From assembly GCA_038253325.1 (NCBI GenBank), contig JBBSHE010000006.1, positions 31,724 to 95,723 of the forward strand: 64,000 nt of DNA. The letters are read 5' to 3'. The stretch comes from JBBSHE01 sp038253325 (GTDB lineage: Bacteria; Actinomycetota; Actinomycetes; Propionibacteriales; Nocardioidaceae). The notes beneath the pieces are model-generated. The model was not told where the DNA came from, ran no database searches, and saw only the letters and a list, made by a program, of their open reading frames with translations. Each line of letters opens with the position of its first letter. The stretch's first letter is position 1. A program made the position numbers and the translations under genes. This document shows, in pieces, positions 44,670 to 52,847 of the stretch.

Positions 44670-46240
44670 CGGTCCGAACACCAGCACGGAGCATGGCTCA
44701 CCCGGCGGGGACGACGTTTGCCGTTGGAGTCGATCCTTGCGTAGCCCTGCTCGACCCAGACGTCCTTTCCGTCGCTCTGCAGTTGGTCGAGCAGGATCAC
44801 GGCGCGGCGTACGCCCTGGGCATCCTGCTGGAACACGACCTGGTAGGCGTAGTGGCGGGCGTTCTCAGCCTGCTGCGCGGACGCCAGCCCGCTCAGGCCA
44901 CCCATCAAGGTGTCCAGCGCACCTGCGGACACGCTCGGGATGTTCGGGCTGCTGTAGTTGGGCTCGTCGTCCGGGATCGGCGGTCGATCGGGAAGCTCGG
45001 TCGCCCGTGGTTGCGTCCCGTCGTTGACGGTCACCTCACCCGTCGGCCACATCTGGAGGTACTTGTTCTGGTCCGCCCCGATGGACTGGGACGGTGCGAT
45101 CGGACCGGCGCCCGCCGTCCCGGCGAGGAAGAACGCCACCTTCAGCCCGGCGTCGATCGGTGCTCCGAGAGCGATGTCACCGCGGGTCGTCTGCACCGTT
45201 TGCCAGGTGCCACCGTCCTGGATCCCGTTTTCCGAACGGATGCAGGTCGTCGTGCACGGCGCCGCCGGGCCGGGGACCACGACGGGGTACTCACGGCCGT
45301 CGGGACCCGTCACGATCCCGCCGAACTGATCGGGGTTCATGCAGATGAACGGCCACAGCTTCGACGCGGCGACGTAGTCATAGCGGTTTCCGCTGGCACC
45401 GAGCGTCCAGTTCGCCCAGTTCCGCTTCATGACCGCGACCGCCGCGGGGCTCAGCGCAGCGAGCACCTCGTACAGGGAAGGGTTGGTCGTGTACAGCTGC
45501 GCCAGGTACGCCGCAAGCTGCTGCGGCGTCATCGACGACAGCTCGACCGGGAGTGCCTTGAGGTCGGTGGCCCGGAGCAACAGGTCGGGGTACACGACCG
45601 TTGCGTACGAAGGAAGGTTGCCGGCGACCCACATCGACCGAATGTCGGCGGCGTTCGGGCCACGTTGCAACATCGCCTTGACGTGCGCAGCGGCGGTGTC
45701 GAGATTGACACCAAGCTGGTGGTACTCGTATTGCAGGGAAGCGATGCAGCGCTGCCGTCCGGCGAAGTTCATCGGGGGCGGTGACGGCGGCGTCAGCGGG
45801 TTGGGGAACGGGTTGGGGAATGGGGAGGGAAACGTCGAGACGGGCGGGTTGTGCCCGGGAGCCACCGGCCCGATGAAGGGATAGCCGGCGAAGTTGTCGG
45901 CGAGTCCGTCCAGGTACGCCTGGTTGAGCTTCTGGACCGAACGGGGTGCCGTGCTTATCGAGTCGTAGGTGTCGATCGCATCGGCGAACGTCTCGAGACA
46001 GCCGGCCGCATAGACCGTCGTCTTCATCACCGCGCTCGCTGTCACCTGTGACGGCACGGGTGCGTTTGCGACACTCCCCTCCAGGTCGCCGGCGACAGCC
46101 GTCAACGCCCTACGGTGCTGAGCCTGGAGCTGGTCGAGCAGCCGCTTGACGTCGGCGGTCCGGTTTCGCGTCTCCTCGGCGGCCTGACGGATCTGCGCCC
46201 CGTAGACCGGGTAGTCCTCGAACGGCACCCAGGTCTGCAC
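44666..46240 (-). CDS. large protein of unknown function with helical N-terminal domain and proline-rich linker
   Basis: 524 residues, no recognised family. Residues 1-110 are helical and polar (QIRQAAEETRNRTADVKRLL), a WXG100/LXG-like layout without a clear WXG. Then comes a Pro/Phe/Asn repeat linker (PSPFPNPFPNPL, ~135-155). A large middle domain contains GRQRCIASLQYEY, MTPQQLAAYLAQLY and a four-Cys segment (FICMNP, CTTTCIR). The C-terminal tail has VILLDQLQSDGKDVWVEQGY and ends in CWCSDR. No signal peptide or membrane segment is seen. GTG 46240 is supported by AAAGGAG 8 bases upstream. It could be an ESX-like secreted effector, but no secretion or immunity gene is adjacent. Confidence 0.7.
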   Translation of the reverse strand: MQTWVPFEDYPVYGAQIRQAAEETRNRTADVKRLLDQLQAQHRRALTAVAGDLEGSVANAPVPSQVTASAVMKTTVYAAGCLETFADAIDTYDSISTAPRSVQKLNQAYLDGLADNFAGYPFIGPVAPGHNPPVSTFPSPFPNPFPNPLTPPSPPPMNFAGRQRCIASLQYEYHQLGVNLDTAAAHVKAMLQRGPNAADIRSMWVAGNLPSYATVVYPDLLLRATDLKALPVELSSMTPQQLAAYLAQLYTTNPSLYEVLAALSPAAVAVMKRNWANWTLGASGNRYDYVAASKLWPFICMNPDQFGGIVTGPDGREYPVVVPGPAAPCTTTCIRSENGIQDGGTWQTVQTTRGDIALGAPIDAGLKVAFFLAGTAGAGPIAPSQSIGADQNKYLQMWPTGEVTVNDGTQPRATELPDRPPIPDDEPNYSSPNIPSVSAGALDTLMGGLSGLASAQQAENARHYAYQVVFQQDAQGVRRAVILLDQLQSDGKDVWVEQGYARIDSNGKRRPRRVSHAPCWCSDR

Positions 46241-46404
46241 TTCTCCGGCTCCTTTCGACGACCGACTCGTCACGATAGGACGCGAGCGGGTCACGACGGC
46301 CGGCTGTCACGGTCGGCCCAGGCCGATTCACGCTTCCGGGCCGATCACTGCTACCGTTGTGGGGCTCGCCGCCAATGGCGTGTGTATTTGAAATGAGAGT
46401 TGCC

Positions 46405-46605
46405 TTGGCTACTGGCACCGTGAAGTTCTTCAATCAAGACAAAGGTTTCGGCTTCATCAGCCGGGACGAGGGAGACGACCTGTTCGTCCACCACTCCAAC
46501 ATCCAGGGGACGGGCTTCAAGACCCTGACCGACGGGCAGAAGGTCGAGTTCGACGTCGCCCCCGGTCGCAAGGGCGAGGAAGCCCAGAACGTACGCCCCG
46601 TCTGA
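46405..46605 (+). CDS. cold-shock domain protein
   Basis: 66-residue CspA-type OB-fold protein binding single-stranded nucleic acid: RNP1 KGFGFIS and RNP2 LFVHHS are present. TTG 46405 is preferred: GAGAG lies about 6 bases upstream and the product begins as (M)ATGTVKFF like its family. An ATG at 46393 would add four residues but lacks a ribosome site. A strong hairpin follows the stop. Confidence 0.93.
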   Translation: MATGTVKFFNQDKGFGFISRDEGDDLFVHHSNIQGTGFKTLTDGQKVEFDVAPGRKGEEAQNVRPV

Positions 46606-46610
46606 ACCGA

Positions 46611-46648
46611 GCCGTCCGGACCGTGCCATCCGGCGTGGTCCGGACGGC
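46611..46648 (+). terminator. terminator hairpin after the cold-shock gene
   Basis: A perfect 12-base inverted repeat (GCCGTCCGGACC at 46611-46622 with 46637-46648) around a 14-base loop, five bases after the stop codon. No T-run follows, as is usual for high-GC actinobacterial terminators. Confidence 0.75.
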
Positions 46649-46687
46649 ATCGGTTTCGACGTGTGACCGTCGGGACCGCGTTGGCCG

Positions 46688-46799
46688 TCAGTTGAGGTGG
46701 TCGCTGACGTTGCGAGCGATCGCATACGCCTGTTCGGGATCCGCCGCGCGAGCGGTGGGCCGCCCGAGGACGACGTTGACGGCCGCGTTCTCCCACACC
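46688..46799 (-). pseudogene. possible 3' remnant of an unknown gene
   Basis: On the minus strand an open stretch reads ENAAVNVVLGRPTARAA, then DPEQAYAIARNVSDHLN and a TGA at 46688-46690. It looks like a natural protein C terminus but has no start and stops at the edge of the BTAD remnant. Family not recognised. Confidence 0.3.
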
Positions 46800-47228
46800 G
46801 ACGACAGTCACAGTCCCGCACCTCTCGACGACCTCGACGCGGCGATGTCGATGGTGAGCGGGCAGGCGTGGACCAACCTGCCCGCCGGGCGTTACGGCTG
46901 GCTCGCGTACGAGACGATCGAGGCCGACCTGCGCGTTGCCGTCGTTGCGGTCGCGCGCCACCACGCCAAGCTCGCCGCCGAGGCGGGCGAGCCGTTGCGG
47001 GCCCGTGGAGCGTTGGTCGGCGGGCTTCGCCTGGTTCCCGCCTGTGAGCCGATCTGGCGCGACGCGCTGCGGCTCGCCAACCAGTTCGCCGGCCCATCGG
47101 ACGTGACGGCGGTCGCGAACGACATGTACGCCGCCATCTCCCGGTACGGCTCACCGCGTGGCGCTGAGGCGGAGACCGACGCGGTGGTCGACGACCTCGT
47201 CCCTGGCTATCGCAGGTCCGCTGCCTGA
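46787..47228 (+). pseudogene. BTAD-domain protein, C-terminal remnant
   Basis: About 145 residues matching the helical BTAD domain of large SARP/LysM-BTAD proteins: LDDLDAAMSMVSGQAWTNLP, YGWLAYETIEADLRVAVVAV, then RGALVGGLRLVPACEPIWRD and ANDMYAAISRYG before an acidic end and TGA. No start codon or N-terminal part is near; similarity begins abruptly around 46790-46800 where the opposite-strand remnant ends. Best read as the surviving end of a deleted gene. Its end overlaps the only start candidate of the next gene. Confidence 0.65.
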
Positions 47229-47871
47229 CCGCGCCGCGGGGCCGTACCCGGGCCGCCAGGTCGTGGTCGGTTTCGGGCGGCTCTCGGGCTGGCTCGAGCG
47301 CTACGAGGTGGCCCATCCCGGCACGAGCTGGACCGCGGACTCGACCACCGTGGCCGGGTCAGCTCCCGATGGGGCCCGGGTCGCGCTGCGCGTTCCGATC
47401 AGGCCGATGGTCGTGGCGGGTCGACCGCTCGACGACCTCTCGAAGCACGTCGGCCGAGACTGGCGCGTCGGGCTCATCTTGGTACGGCGTGGGGGCTTCG
47501 GCATCGGGCGCCTGCGCTCGGCGGAGCTGGTCGAGCGCAAGCTGGGCCGACGCCACGTCCAGGGCAAGACCAAGGCGGGCGGCTGGTCTCAGCAGCGGTT
47601 CGCCCGTCGCCGCGACAACCAGGCCCGGCGGGCCTTCGCGGCTGCCGCTGACCACGCCGCGACGATCCTCGCCGGCCGAACGCTCGATGCCGTTGCCGTC
47701 GGCGGTGATCGGTCGGCAGTGTCTCGGGTGTTGGCGGACCCGCGGCTCGACGGCCTGACTCGGCTGCCCCAGATCTGGTTGGACGGCATCGGTGATCCCG
47801 GCCCGAAGGTAATGGCGCGTGCGGTCGAACAGGTGCGCTCGGTCCGGATCACAGTCGTGGACGCTCCATGA
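47158..47871 (+). CDS. acVLRF1 family (Vms1-like release factor) peptidyl-tRNA hydrolase
   Basis: Up to 237 residues; similarity begins near residue 31 (PGRQVVVGFGRLSGWLERY). The diagnostic block is QGKTKAGGWSQQRFARRR (135-152), the glutamine-containing loop of eRF1/Vms1-type release factors, followed by a Rossmann-like half ending LPQIWLDGIGDPGPKVM. Such proteins release nascent chains from stalled ribosomes. The start is uncertain: GTG 47158 is the only standard start in frame but lies inside the BTAD remnant, so a deletion may have removed the original 5' end. Confidence 0.78.
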   Translation: MALRRRPTRWSTTSSLAIAGPLPDRAAGPYPGRQVVVGFGRLSGWLERYEVAHPGTSWTADSTTVAGSAPDGARVALRVPIRPMVVAGRPLDDLSKHVGRDWRVGLILVRRGGFGIGRLRSAELVERKLGRRHVQGKTKAGGWSQQRFARRRDNQARRAFAAAADHAATILAGRTLDAVAVGGDRSAVSRVLADPRLDGLTRLPQIWLDGIGDPGPKVMARAVEQVRSVRITVVDAP

Positions 47872-47949
47872 GGATCGACGGCCGACGAGGGCGCGCTGCA
47901 TGTAGGCCACGTCGATGCGCGGGGTGGGCGCTGCGAGCTGGCCGGAGGG

Positions 47950-48335
47950 TCACAGCGCGTTGGCGGAGAACGTGCCGCATGCGGACATCCGACCCGTCCG
48001 GTAGCCGGTGGTGAACCACCGGATGCGTTCGGCCGCCGAGCCGTGGGTCCACTGCTTCGGGAGGGCGGCCCTCCAGAACGCCTGGATGCTGTTCACGTCA
48101 TCGATCAGCCGGCAGTCACGCGTCGCCGTATCCGCACCACTCGTGCAGCGGGACGTGTCTTGCTCGACCCGGAACCACCGCTTTGGGTCAGCAGGTAGAT
48201 CAGGACCACCAAGATGATCCCGACCGCGCCTCCGCCGGCGCGCAGCCCGCCGGGGATGGGAAGGCCACCGCCACCACGGCCGCGGCGATCGTCGATCTGG
48301 GTGCGGTCGAGTCGTGCTCTCGGGTTGAACTTCAT
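47950..48335 (-). pseudogene. neutral zinc metallopeptidase (YpfJ family), internally deleted and frameshifted
   Basis: The minus strand begins intact: MKFNPRARLD from ATG 48335, a Gly-rich GGGGLPIPGGLRAGGG, and a membrane helix (GIILVVLIYLLTQ). A frame change near 48165-48185 leads to SRCTSGADTATRDCRLIDDVNSIQAFW read as two pieces. The central catalytic part with HExxH is missing. The family C terminus then follows: WTHGSAAERIRWFTTGYRTG ending CGTFSANAL and TGA at 47950-47952. Without the zinc site and in two frames it cannot be an active peptidase. Confidence 0.82.
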
Positions 48336-48464
48336 GCTCATCCCTTCACGAATCTGGTCCACATCGCTCCCGCCAACCTGAAACCGGCCCGGAGCAGCTG
48401 TAGCCTAATGCCCAGCCATGGCCACGACCTCTGCACTCCCGCCGACGGACGCCGACGCGCGCGG

Positions 48465-50063
48465 ATGATCACCGCGCGTGGGTTGACCGTGCGCGCCGGG
48501 CCGAGGTTGCTGGTTGCCGACGCGTCCTTTCGCGTTGCCACCGGTGACCGCATCGGGCTCGTCGGCCGCAACGGCGCCGGCAAGACGACGTTGACGAGAA
48601 TCCTCGCCGGCGAGGGGGAACCCGCCGCCGGTACGGTGCGGAGGTCGGGCTCCGTCGGCTACCTACCGCAGGATCCGCGCACCGGCAACCTCGATCTTCT
48701 CGCCCGGGACCGGATCCTGTCCGCCCGCGGTATCGACGATGTGGTCGGCCGGATGCGAACGGCCGAGCAGGCGATGGGAAGCCGCGACGTCGCGGTCAGC
48801 GAGCGCGCGATGCGCCGGTACGTGACCGCGGAAGCGGAGCTCCAGGCGGCCGGTGGCTTCGGCGCGGCGGCCGAGGCGGCCCAGATCGCCGCCAGCCTGG
48901 GCCTTGCCGACCGGGTGCTGGGACAGCCGCTGGCGACGCTGTCCGGCGGACAGCGCCGCCGCATCGAGCTGGCGCGGATCTTGTTCTCCGGTGCCGAGAC
49001 GCTGTTGCTCGACGAGCCGACGAACCACCTCGACGCGGACTCGATCGGGTGGCTGCGGGACTTCCTGCGTTCGCACGGCGGAGGCCTCGTCGTGATCAGC
49101 CACGACGCCATTCTTCTCGACAACACGGTCAACAGGGTCTTCCACCTCGATGCCAACCGGGCCCAGCTCGACGTCTACAACGTCGGCTGGAAGACGTACC
49201 TGCAGCAACGCGAGACCGACGAGCGGCGCCGCCGGCGCGAACGTGCAAACGCCGAGAAGAAGGCCGGAGCGCTCCTCGCCCAGGCCGACAAGATGCGGGC
49301 CAAGGCAACCAAGGCGGTCGCCGCGCACAACATGGCGCGACGCGCGGAGCGCCTCATCGCCGGCCTCGAGGGAGAGCGCCGGCACGAGGTGGTTGCTGCG
49401 ATCCGGTTCCCTGCTCCGACGCCTTGCGGGAAGACTCCGCTGACGGCTTCGGAGCTCTCCAAGTCGTACGGGTCCCTCGAGGTGTTCACCGACGTCGACC
49501 TGGCTGTGGATCGGGGGAGCCGGGTCGTGGTGCTCGGGTTGAACGGTGCCGGGAAGACGACGTTGCTGCGCATCCTCACGGGCTTGGAGCCGCCGGACAC
49601 CGGGACCGTCACCGCCGGTCACGGGCTCAAGCTCGGCTACTACGCGCAGGAGCACGAGACGTTGGACCTGGACGGCACCGTACTGGAGAACCTCCGCCAG
49701 GCGGCATCGTCGTTGACCGACACCCAGGCACGCAGCATCCTCGGCTCGTTCCTCTTCAGTGGTGACGACGCGATGAAGTCGGCGCGGGTGCTGTCGGGAG
49801 GGGAGAAGACCCGGTTGGCCCTGGCGACGCTCGTCGTGTCCGCCGCGAATGTGTTGCTTCTCGACGAGCCGACCAACAACCTCGACCCCGCGAGCCGGGA
49901 GGAGGTGCTGCGCGCCATCCGCACCTACCAGGGCGCGATTGTGCTCGTGACGCACGACGAGGGCGCGGTGTTCGCGCTGGAACCCGACCGGGTGCTGTTG
50001 CTTCCCGACGGCGACGAGGACCTCTGGAACGACGAGTACGCCGACCTGGTCGCGCTGGCCTGA
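48465..50063 (+). CDS. ABC-F family ATPase
   Basis: 532-residue protein with two ABC domains and no membrane part. Walker A sites are GRNGAGKTT (34-42) and GLNGAGKTT (near 360); signatures are LSGGQRRR and LSGGEKTR; Walker B are LLLDEPTNHLD and LLLDEPTNNLD. The inter-domain linker (about 245-310) is charged and helical (KKAGALLAQADKMRAKATK). ABC-F proteins act at the ribosome E-site in translation rescue or antibiotic protection. ATG 48465 gives the standard N terminus (MITARGLTV); ATG 48408 is in frame but lies at the predicted transcription start after TAGCCT (48401-48406). Confidence 0.93.
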   Translation: MITARGLTVRAGPRLLVADASFRVATGDRIGLVGRNGAGKTTLTRILAGEGEPAAGTVRRSGSVGYLPQDPRTGNLDLLARDRILSARGIDDVVGRMRTAEQAMGSRDVAVSERAMRRYVTAEAELQAAGGFGAAAEAAQIAASLGLADRVLGQPLATLSGGQRRRIELARILFSGAETLLLDEPTNHLDADSIGWLRDFLRSHGGGLVVISHDAILLDNTVNRVFHLDANRAQLDVYNVGWKTYLQQRETDERRRRRERANAEKKAGALLAQADKMRAKATKAVAAHNMARRAERLIAGLEGERRHEVVAAIRFPAPTPCGKTPLTASELSKSYGSLEVFTDVDLAVDRGSRVVVLGLNGAGKTTLLRILTGLEPPDTGTVTAGHGLKLGYYAQEHETLDLDGTVLENLRQAASSLTDTQARSILGSFLFSGDDAMKSARVLSGGEKTRLALATLVVSAANVLLLDEPTNNLDPASREEVLRAIRTYQGAIVLVTHDEGAVFALEPDRVLLLPDGDEDLWNDEYADLVALA

Positions 50064-50084
50064 CTCGCCACGGTGGCACGACAC

Positions 50085-50090
50085 TAGAGT
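50085..50090 (+). promoter_or_regulatory. -10 element of the enoyl-CoA hydratase gene (leaderless)
   Basis: TAGAGT lies seven bases before ATG 50098, with no ribosome site between. A weak -35-like CTGACT is at about 50060-50065. Confidence 0.45.
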
Positions 50091-50097
50091 TCCGGGC

Positions 50098-50895
50098 ATG
50101 GAGCGAGACTTCGAAGCCGCCGGCGTGCGGGTGACGGCAGACGGCCCGGTCGTCACCGTGACGCTGTGCCGTCCCGAGGTCCGGAACGCTCAGCTGCCGA
50201 GCACCTGGGCGGCACTCGCCGAGGTCGCCGACCGTCTCGGCGACGCAACCAGGATCGTCGTGATCCGCGGCGAGGGCCGGTCCTTCAGCGCCGGCCTCGA
50301 CCCGCGAATGTTCACGCTTGACGGGGTCGTCGGAGAGGCGTCAGTTCTCGGACTGGACACCCTCGACGACGCTGCCGCAGAGGACCAGATGGCAGCCTTC
50401 CAACGCGGCTTTCGGTGGTTGCGTCGTCCGGAGATCGTGAGCATCGCCGTCGTGCAGGGCCACGCGGTAGGCGCCGGCTTCCAGCTCGCGCTCGCGTGCG
50501 ACCTGCGGATCGTCGGTGACGACGCTCAGTTCGCGATGCGGGAAACGTCGCTCGGCCTCGTTCCCGACCTCACCGGTACACATCCACTGGTCGAAGCCGT
50601 CGGATACTCGCGTGCGCTCGAGATCTGCCTCACCGGTCGCTGGGTTTCTGCCAGCGAAGCATTCGCGCTCGGTTTGGCGACCGTCGTCGTACCAGCTGCC
50701 GAGCTGGCCGACGCGACCCGCGACCTCGTCGACGCCCTGCTGCAACCGCCGTCTGGTGCCGTGCGGGCGACGAAACAACTTCTGCTTTCCGCCATCGCCA
50801 ACCAGCCGGTTGATCAGGCCGCGGCCGAGCGGCGTGCCCAGCTGGGTCGACTCAAGGAGCTGGCCCAACCGCACTCGGGGAATCCCGGGCGCTGA
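50098..50895 (+). CDS. enoyl-CoA hydratase/isomerase family protein
   Basis: 265-residue crotonase-fold protein. The acyl-CoA oxyanion-hole segments are GEGRSFSAGLDPRMF (about 59-73) and AVVQGHAVGAGFQLALACDLRI (about 117-138, read as two strands). The Glu of hydratases is replaced or shifted around ETSLGLVPDLTGTH, so hydratase, isomerase or another crotonase activity cannot be told. It lies 20 bases before the ABC exporter gene and may be co-transcribed. Confidence 0.88.
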   Translation: MERDFEAAGVRVTADGPVVTVTLCRPEVRNAQLPSTWAALAEVADRLGDATRIVVIRGEGRSFSAGLDPRMFTLDGVVGEASVLGLDTLDDAAAEDQMAAFQRGFRWLRRPEIVSIAVVQGHAVGAGFQLALACDLRIVGDDAQFAMRETSLGLVPDLTGTHPLVEAVGYSRALEICLTGRWVSASEAFALGLATVVVPAAELADATRDLVDALLQPPSGAVRATKQLLLSAIANQPVDQAAAERRAQLGRLKELAQPHSGNPGR

Positions 50896-50915
50896 CGGCG
50901 CGTTGGACCGGACAG

Positions 50916-52784
50916 ATGAGCATGTCGTCACACCCTGCGCGGGCCTTTCGTTCGTTCAGCCGCGAAGACCCGTTGGCCGGACGCGACAAGCTTGCCCGGG
51001 GAACGGTCAGCCGGGTCGTCTCGTTCGCCCGGCCGTACACGGGTCAGCTACTCATGTTCCTGGTCATCGTCACGGCCAGCGCCGCGCTCGTCGTCGCCTC
51101 GCCGCTGTTGTTCAAGAAGATCGTCGACGACGGGATCTTGAAGCACGACAACCGGGTGGTCGTCGTGCTGTCGCTGATCGTCGCCGCCATCGCGGTGCTC
51201 GAAGCGGTGCTGACGTTGGCCCTGCGGTGGTACTCAGCGCGGATCGGTGAGGGGCTGATCTACGACCTCCGGGTCAAGGTCTTCGCCCATGTCCAGCGGA
51301 TGCCGCTGGCATTCTTCGCCCGAGCGCAGACGGGCTCGCTCGTCTCTCGTCTGAACAGCGACATCGTCGGCGCTCAGAGCGCGTTCACAACGACGCTGCA
51401 GAGCGTGGTCTCCAACGTGATCGGACTCGCCCTCGTCGGCGGCACGATGCTGCTGCTGTCGTGGCAGATCACGTTGATCGCGGTGCTCCTGCTCCCGTTG
51501 TTCCTCATCCCGGCGAAATGGGCCGGTCGACGGCTGGCCGGCCTGACCCGCAACCAGATGCAGACCAACGCCGAGATGTCGCAGGTCATGTCCGAGCGGT
51601 TCAACGTCGGTGGGGCCTCCCTGATGAAGCTGTTCGGCCGGCCGGAAGAAGACCTCGGGCGGTTCGCCGCCCAGTCGGCGCGTGTCCGCGACCTAGGCGT
51701 ACGGATCGCAATGACGGGGCGCGTCTTCTTCGCGGGTCTGACGTTGATGGCTGCGTTGGCGACCGCCCTCATCTACGGGATCGGTGGTCACTTCGCCATC
51801 GAGGGGACTCTCTCCGTCGGTACGTTGCTCGCCCTCGTCGCGTTGATGGCCCGGCTATTCGGCCCGATGACGTCGCTGTCCAACGTCCGCGTCGACATCA
51901 TGACTGCCTTGGTGTCGTTCGAGCGTGTCTTCGAGGTTCTCGACCTCGAACCGATGATCAAGGATCGCGCGGACGCCGTGGTCCTCCCTGCCGGGTCGGC
52001 GGCACTGACGTTCGACCATGTCGACTTCACGTACCCGACGGCCGACCAGGTCTCACTTGCCAGCCTGGAGGCGGCAGGTCTCGCCGACGGCCGGGTCTCC
52101 CGACCGGTGCTGCGTGACGTCGACTTCCGGATCGAGCCGGGTCAGCTGGTCGCCCTGGTCGGGCCGACCGGTGCCGGCAAAACCACGATCACCAATCTCG
52201 TCGCGCGGCTCTACGACGTCTCCGGCGGGTCGGTGTCGGTCGGGGGCTACGACGTCCGTGACGTCACACAGCAGTCCTTGCACGACGCGGTCGGCTACGT
52301 GACCCAGGACGCGCAGATGTTCCACGACTCGATTCGTGCGAACCTGCTCTACGCGCGCCCAGTTGCGACCGACGGTCAGCTCGAGGCGGCGTTGCGGGCG
52401 GCCCAGATCTGGGATCTGGTCGATGCGTTGCCGGACCGCCTCGAGACGATCGTTGGCGACCGGGGGTACCGGCTCAGCGGCGGCGAGCGACAACGGCTGG
52501 CGATCGCCCGGATGTTGCTCAAGGCACCGAGCATCGTAGTCCTGGACGAGGCGACCGCTCACCTGGACAGCGAGTCGGAGATCGCCGTCCAACACGCACT
52601 CGACCAGGCCCTCAGCGGCCGGACGTCGCTGGTGATCGCGCACCGGCTGTCGACGGTCCGCAGCGCCGACCTCATCCTGGTGCTCGAACGGGGACAGATC
52701 GTCGAACGCGGGACCCACGGGGAGCTGCTGGCCCTTGGTGGCCTGTACGCCGACCTCTACCACACCCAGTTCGCGCCTGCCTGA
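50916..52784 (+). CDS. ABC exporter (fused membrane and ATPase domains)
   Basis: 622-residue half-transporter. Six membrane helices span about 45-340, with an LYDLRVKVFAHVQRMPLAFF coupling segment as in MsbA/Sav1866-type exporters. The ATPase domain (about 365-615) has Walker A GPTGAGKTT (near 418), signature LSGGERQR (near 520), Walker B IVVLDEATAHLD and H-loop VIAHRLSTV. It probably works as a homodimer exporting lipids or drugs. An insertion of about 15 residues before the ATPase core (SLASLEAAGLADGRVS) is slightly unusual. Confidence 0.93.
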   Translation: MSMSSHPARAFRSFSREDPLAGRDKLARGTVSRVVSFARPYTGQLLMFLVIVTASAALVVASPLLFKKIVDDGILKHDNRVVVVLSLIVAAIAVLEAVLTLALRWYSARIGEGLIYDLRVKVFAHVQRMPLAFFARAQTGSLVSRLNSDIVGAQSAFTTTLQSVVSNVIGLALVGGTMLLLSWQITLIAVLLLPLFLIPAKWAGRRLAGLTRNQMQTNAEMSQVMSERFNVGGASLMKLFGRPEEDLGRFAAQSARVRDLGVRIAMTGRVFFAGLTLMAALATALIYGIGGHFAIEGTLSVGTLLALVALMARLFGPMTSLSNVRVDIMTALVSFERVFEVLDLEPMIKDRADAVVLPAGSAALTFDHVDFTYPTADQVSLASLEAAGLADGRVSRPVLRDVDFRIEPGQLVALVGPTGAGKTTITNLVARLYDVSGGSVSVGGYDVRDVTQQSLHDAVGYVTQDAQMFHDSIRANLLYARPVATDGQLEAALRAAQIWDLVDALPDRLETIVGDRGYRLSGGERQRLAIARMLLKAPSIVVLDEATAHLDSESEIAVQHALDQALSGRTSLVIAHRLSTVRSADLILVLERGQIVERGTHGELLALGGLYADLYHTQFAPA

Positions 52785-52835
52785 GGTCCCGTCGACCCGG
52801 TGAGAGGCGACCTGCGCGGCCGACCGGGTGACCGC

Positions 52836-52841
52836 GATACT
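52836..52841 (+). promoter_or_regulatory. -10 element of the SDR gene (leaderless)
   Basis: GATACT lies six bases before ATG 52848, without a ribosome site, suggesting a leaderless SDR-sirtuin transcript. Confidence 0.45.
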
Positions 52842-52847
52842 GGATGG

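Noticed and set aside
45787..45850. Repeated GGGTTGGGGAACGG units in the unknown 44.7-46.2 kb gene
   Set aside because: They encode the FPNP linker of the protein; an in-gene repeat rather than a separate element.
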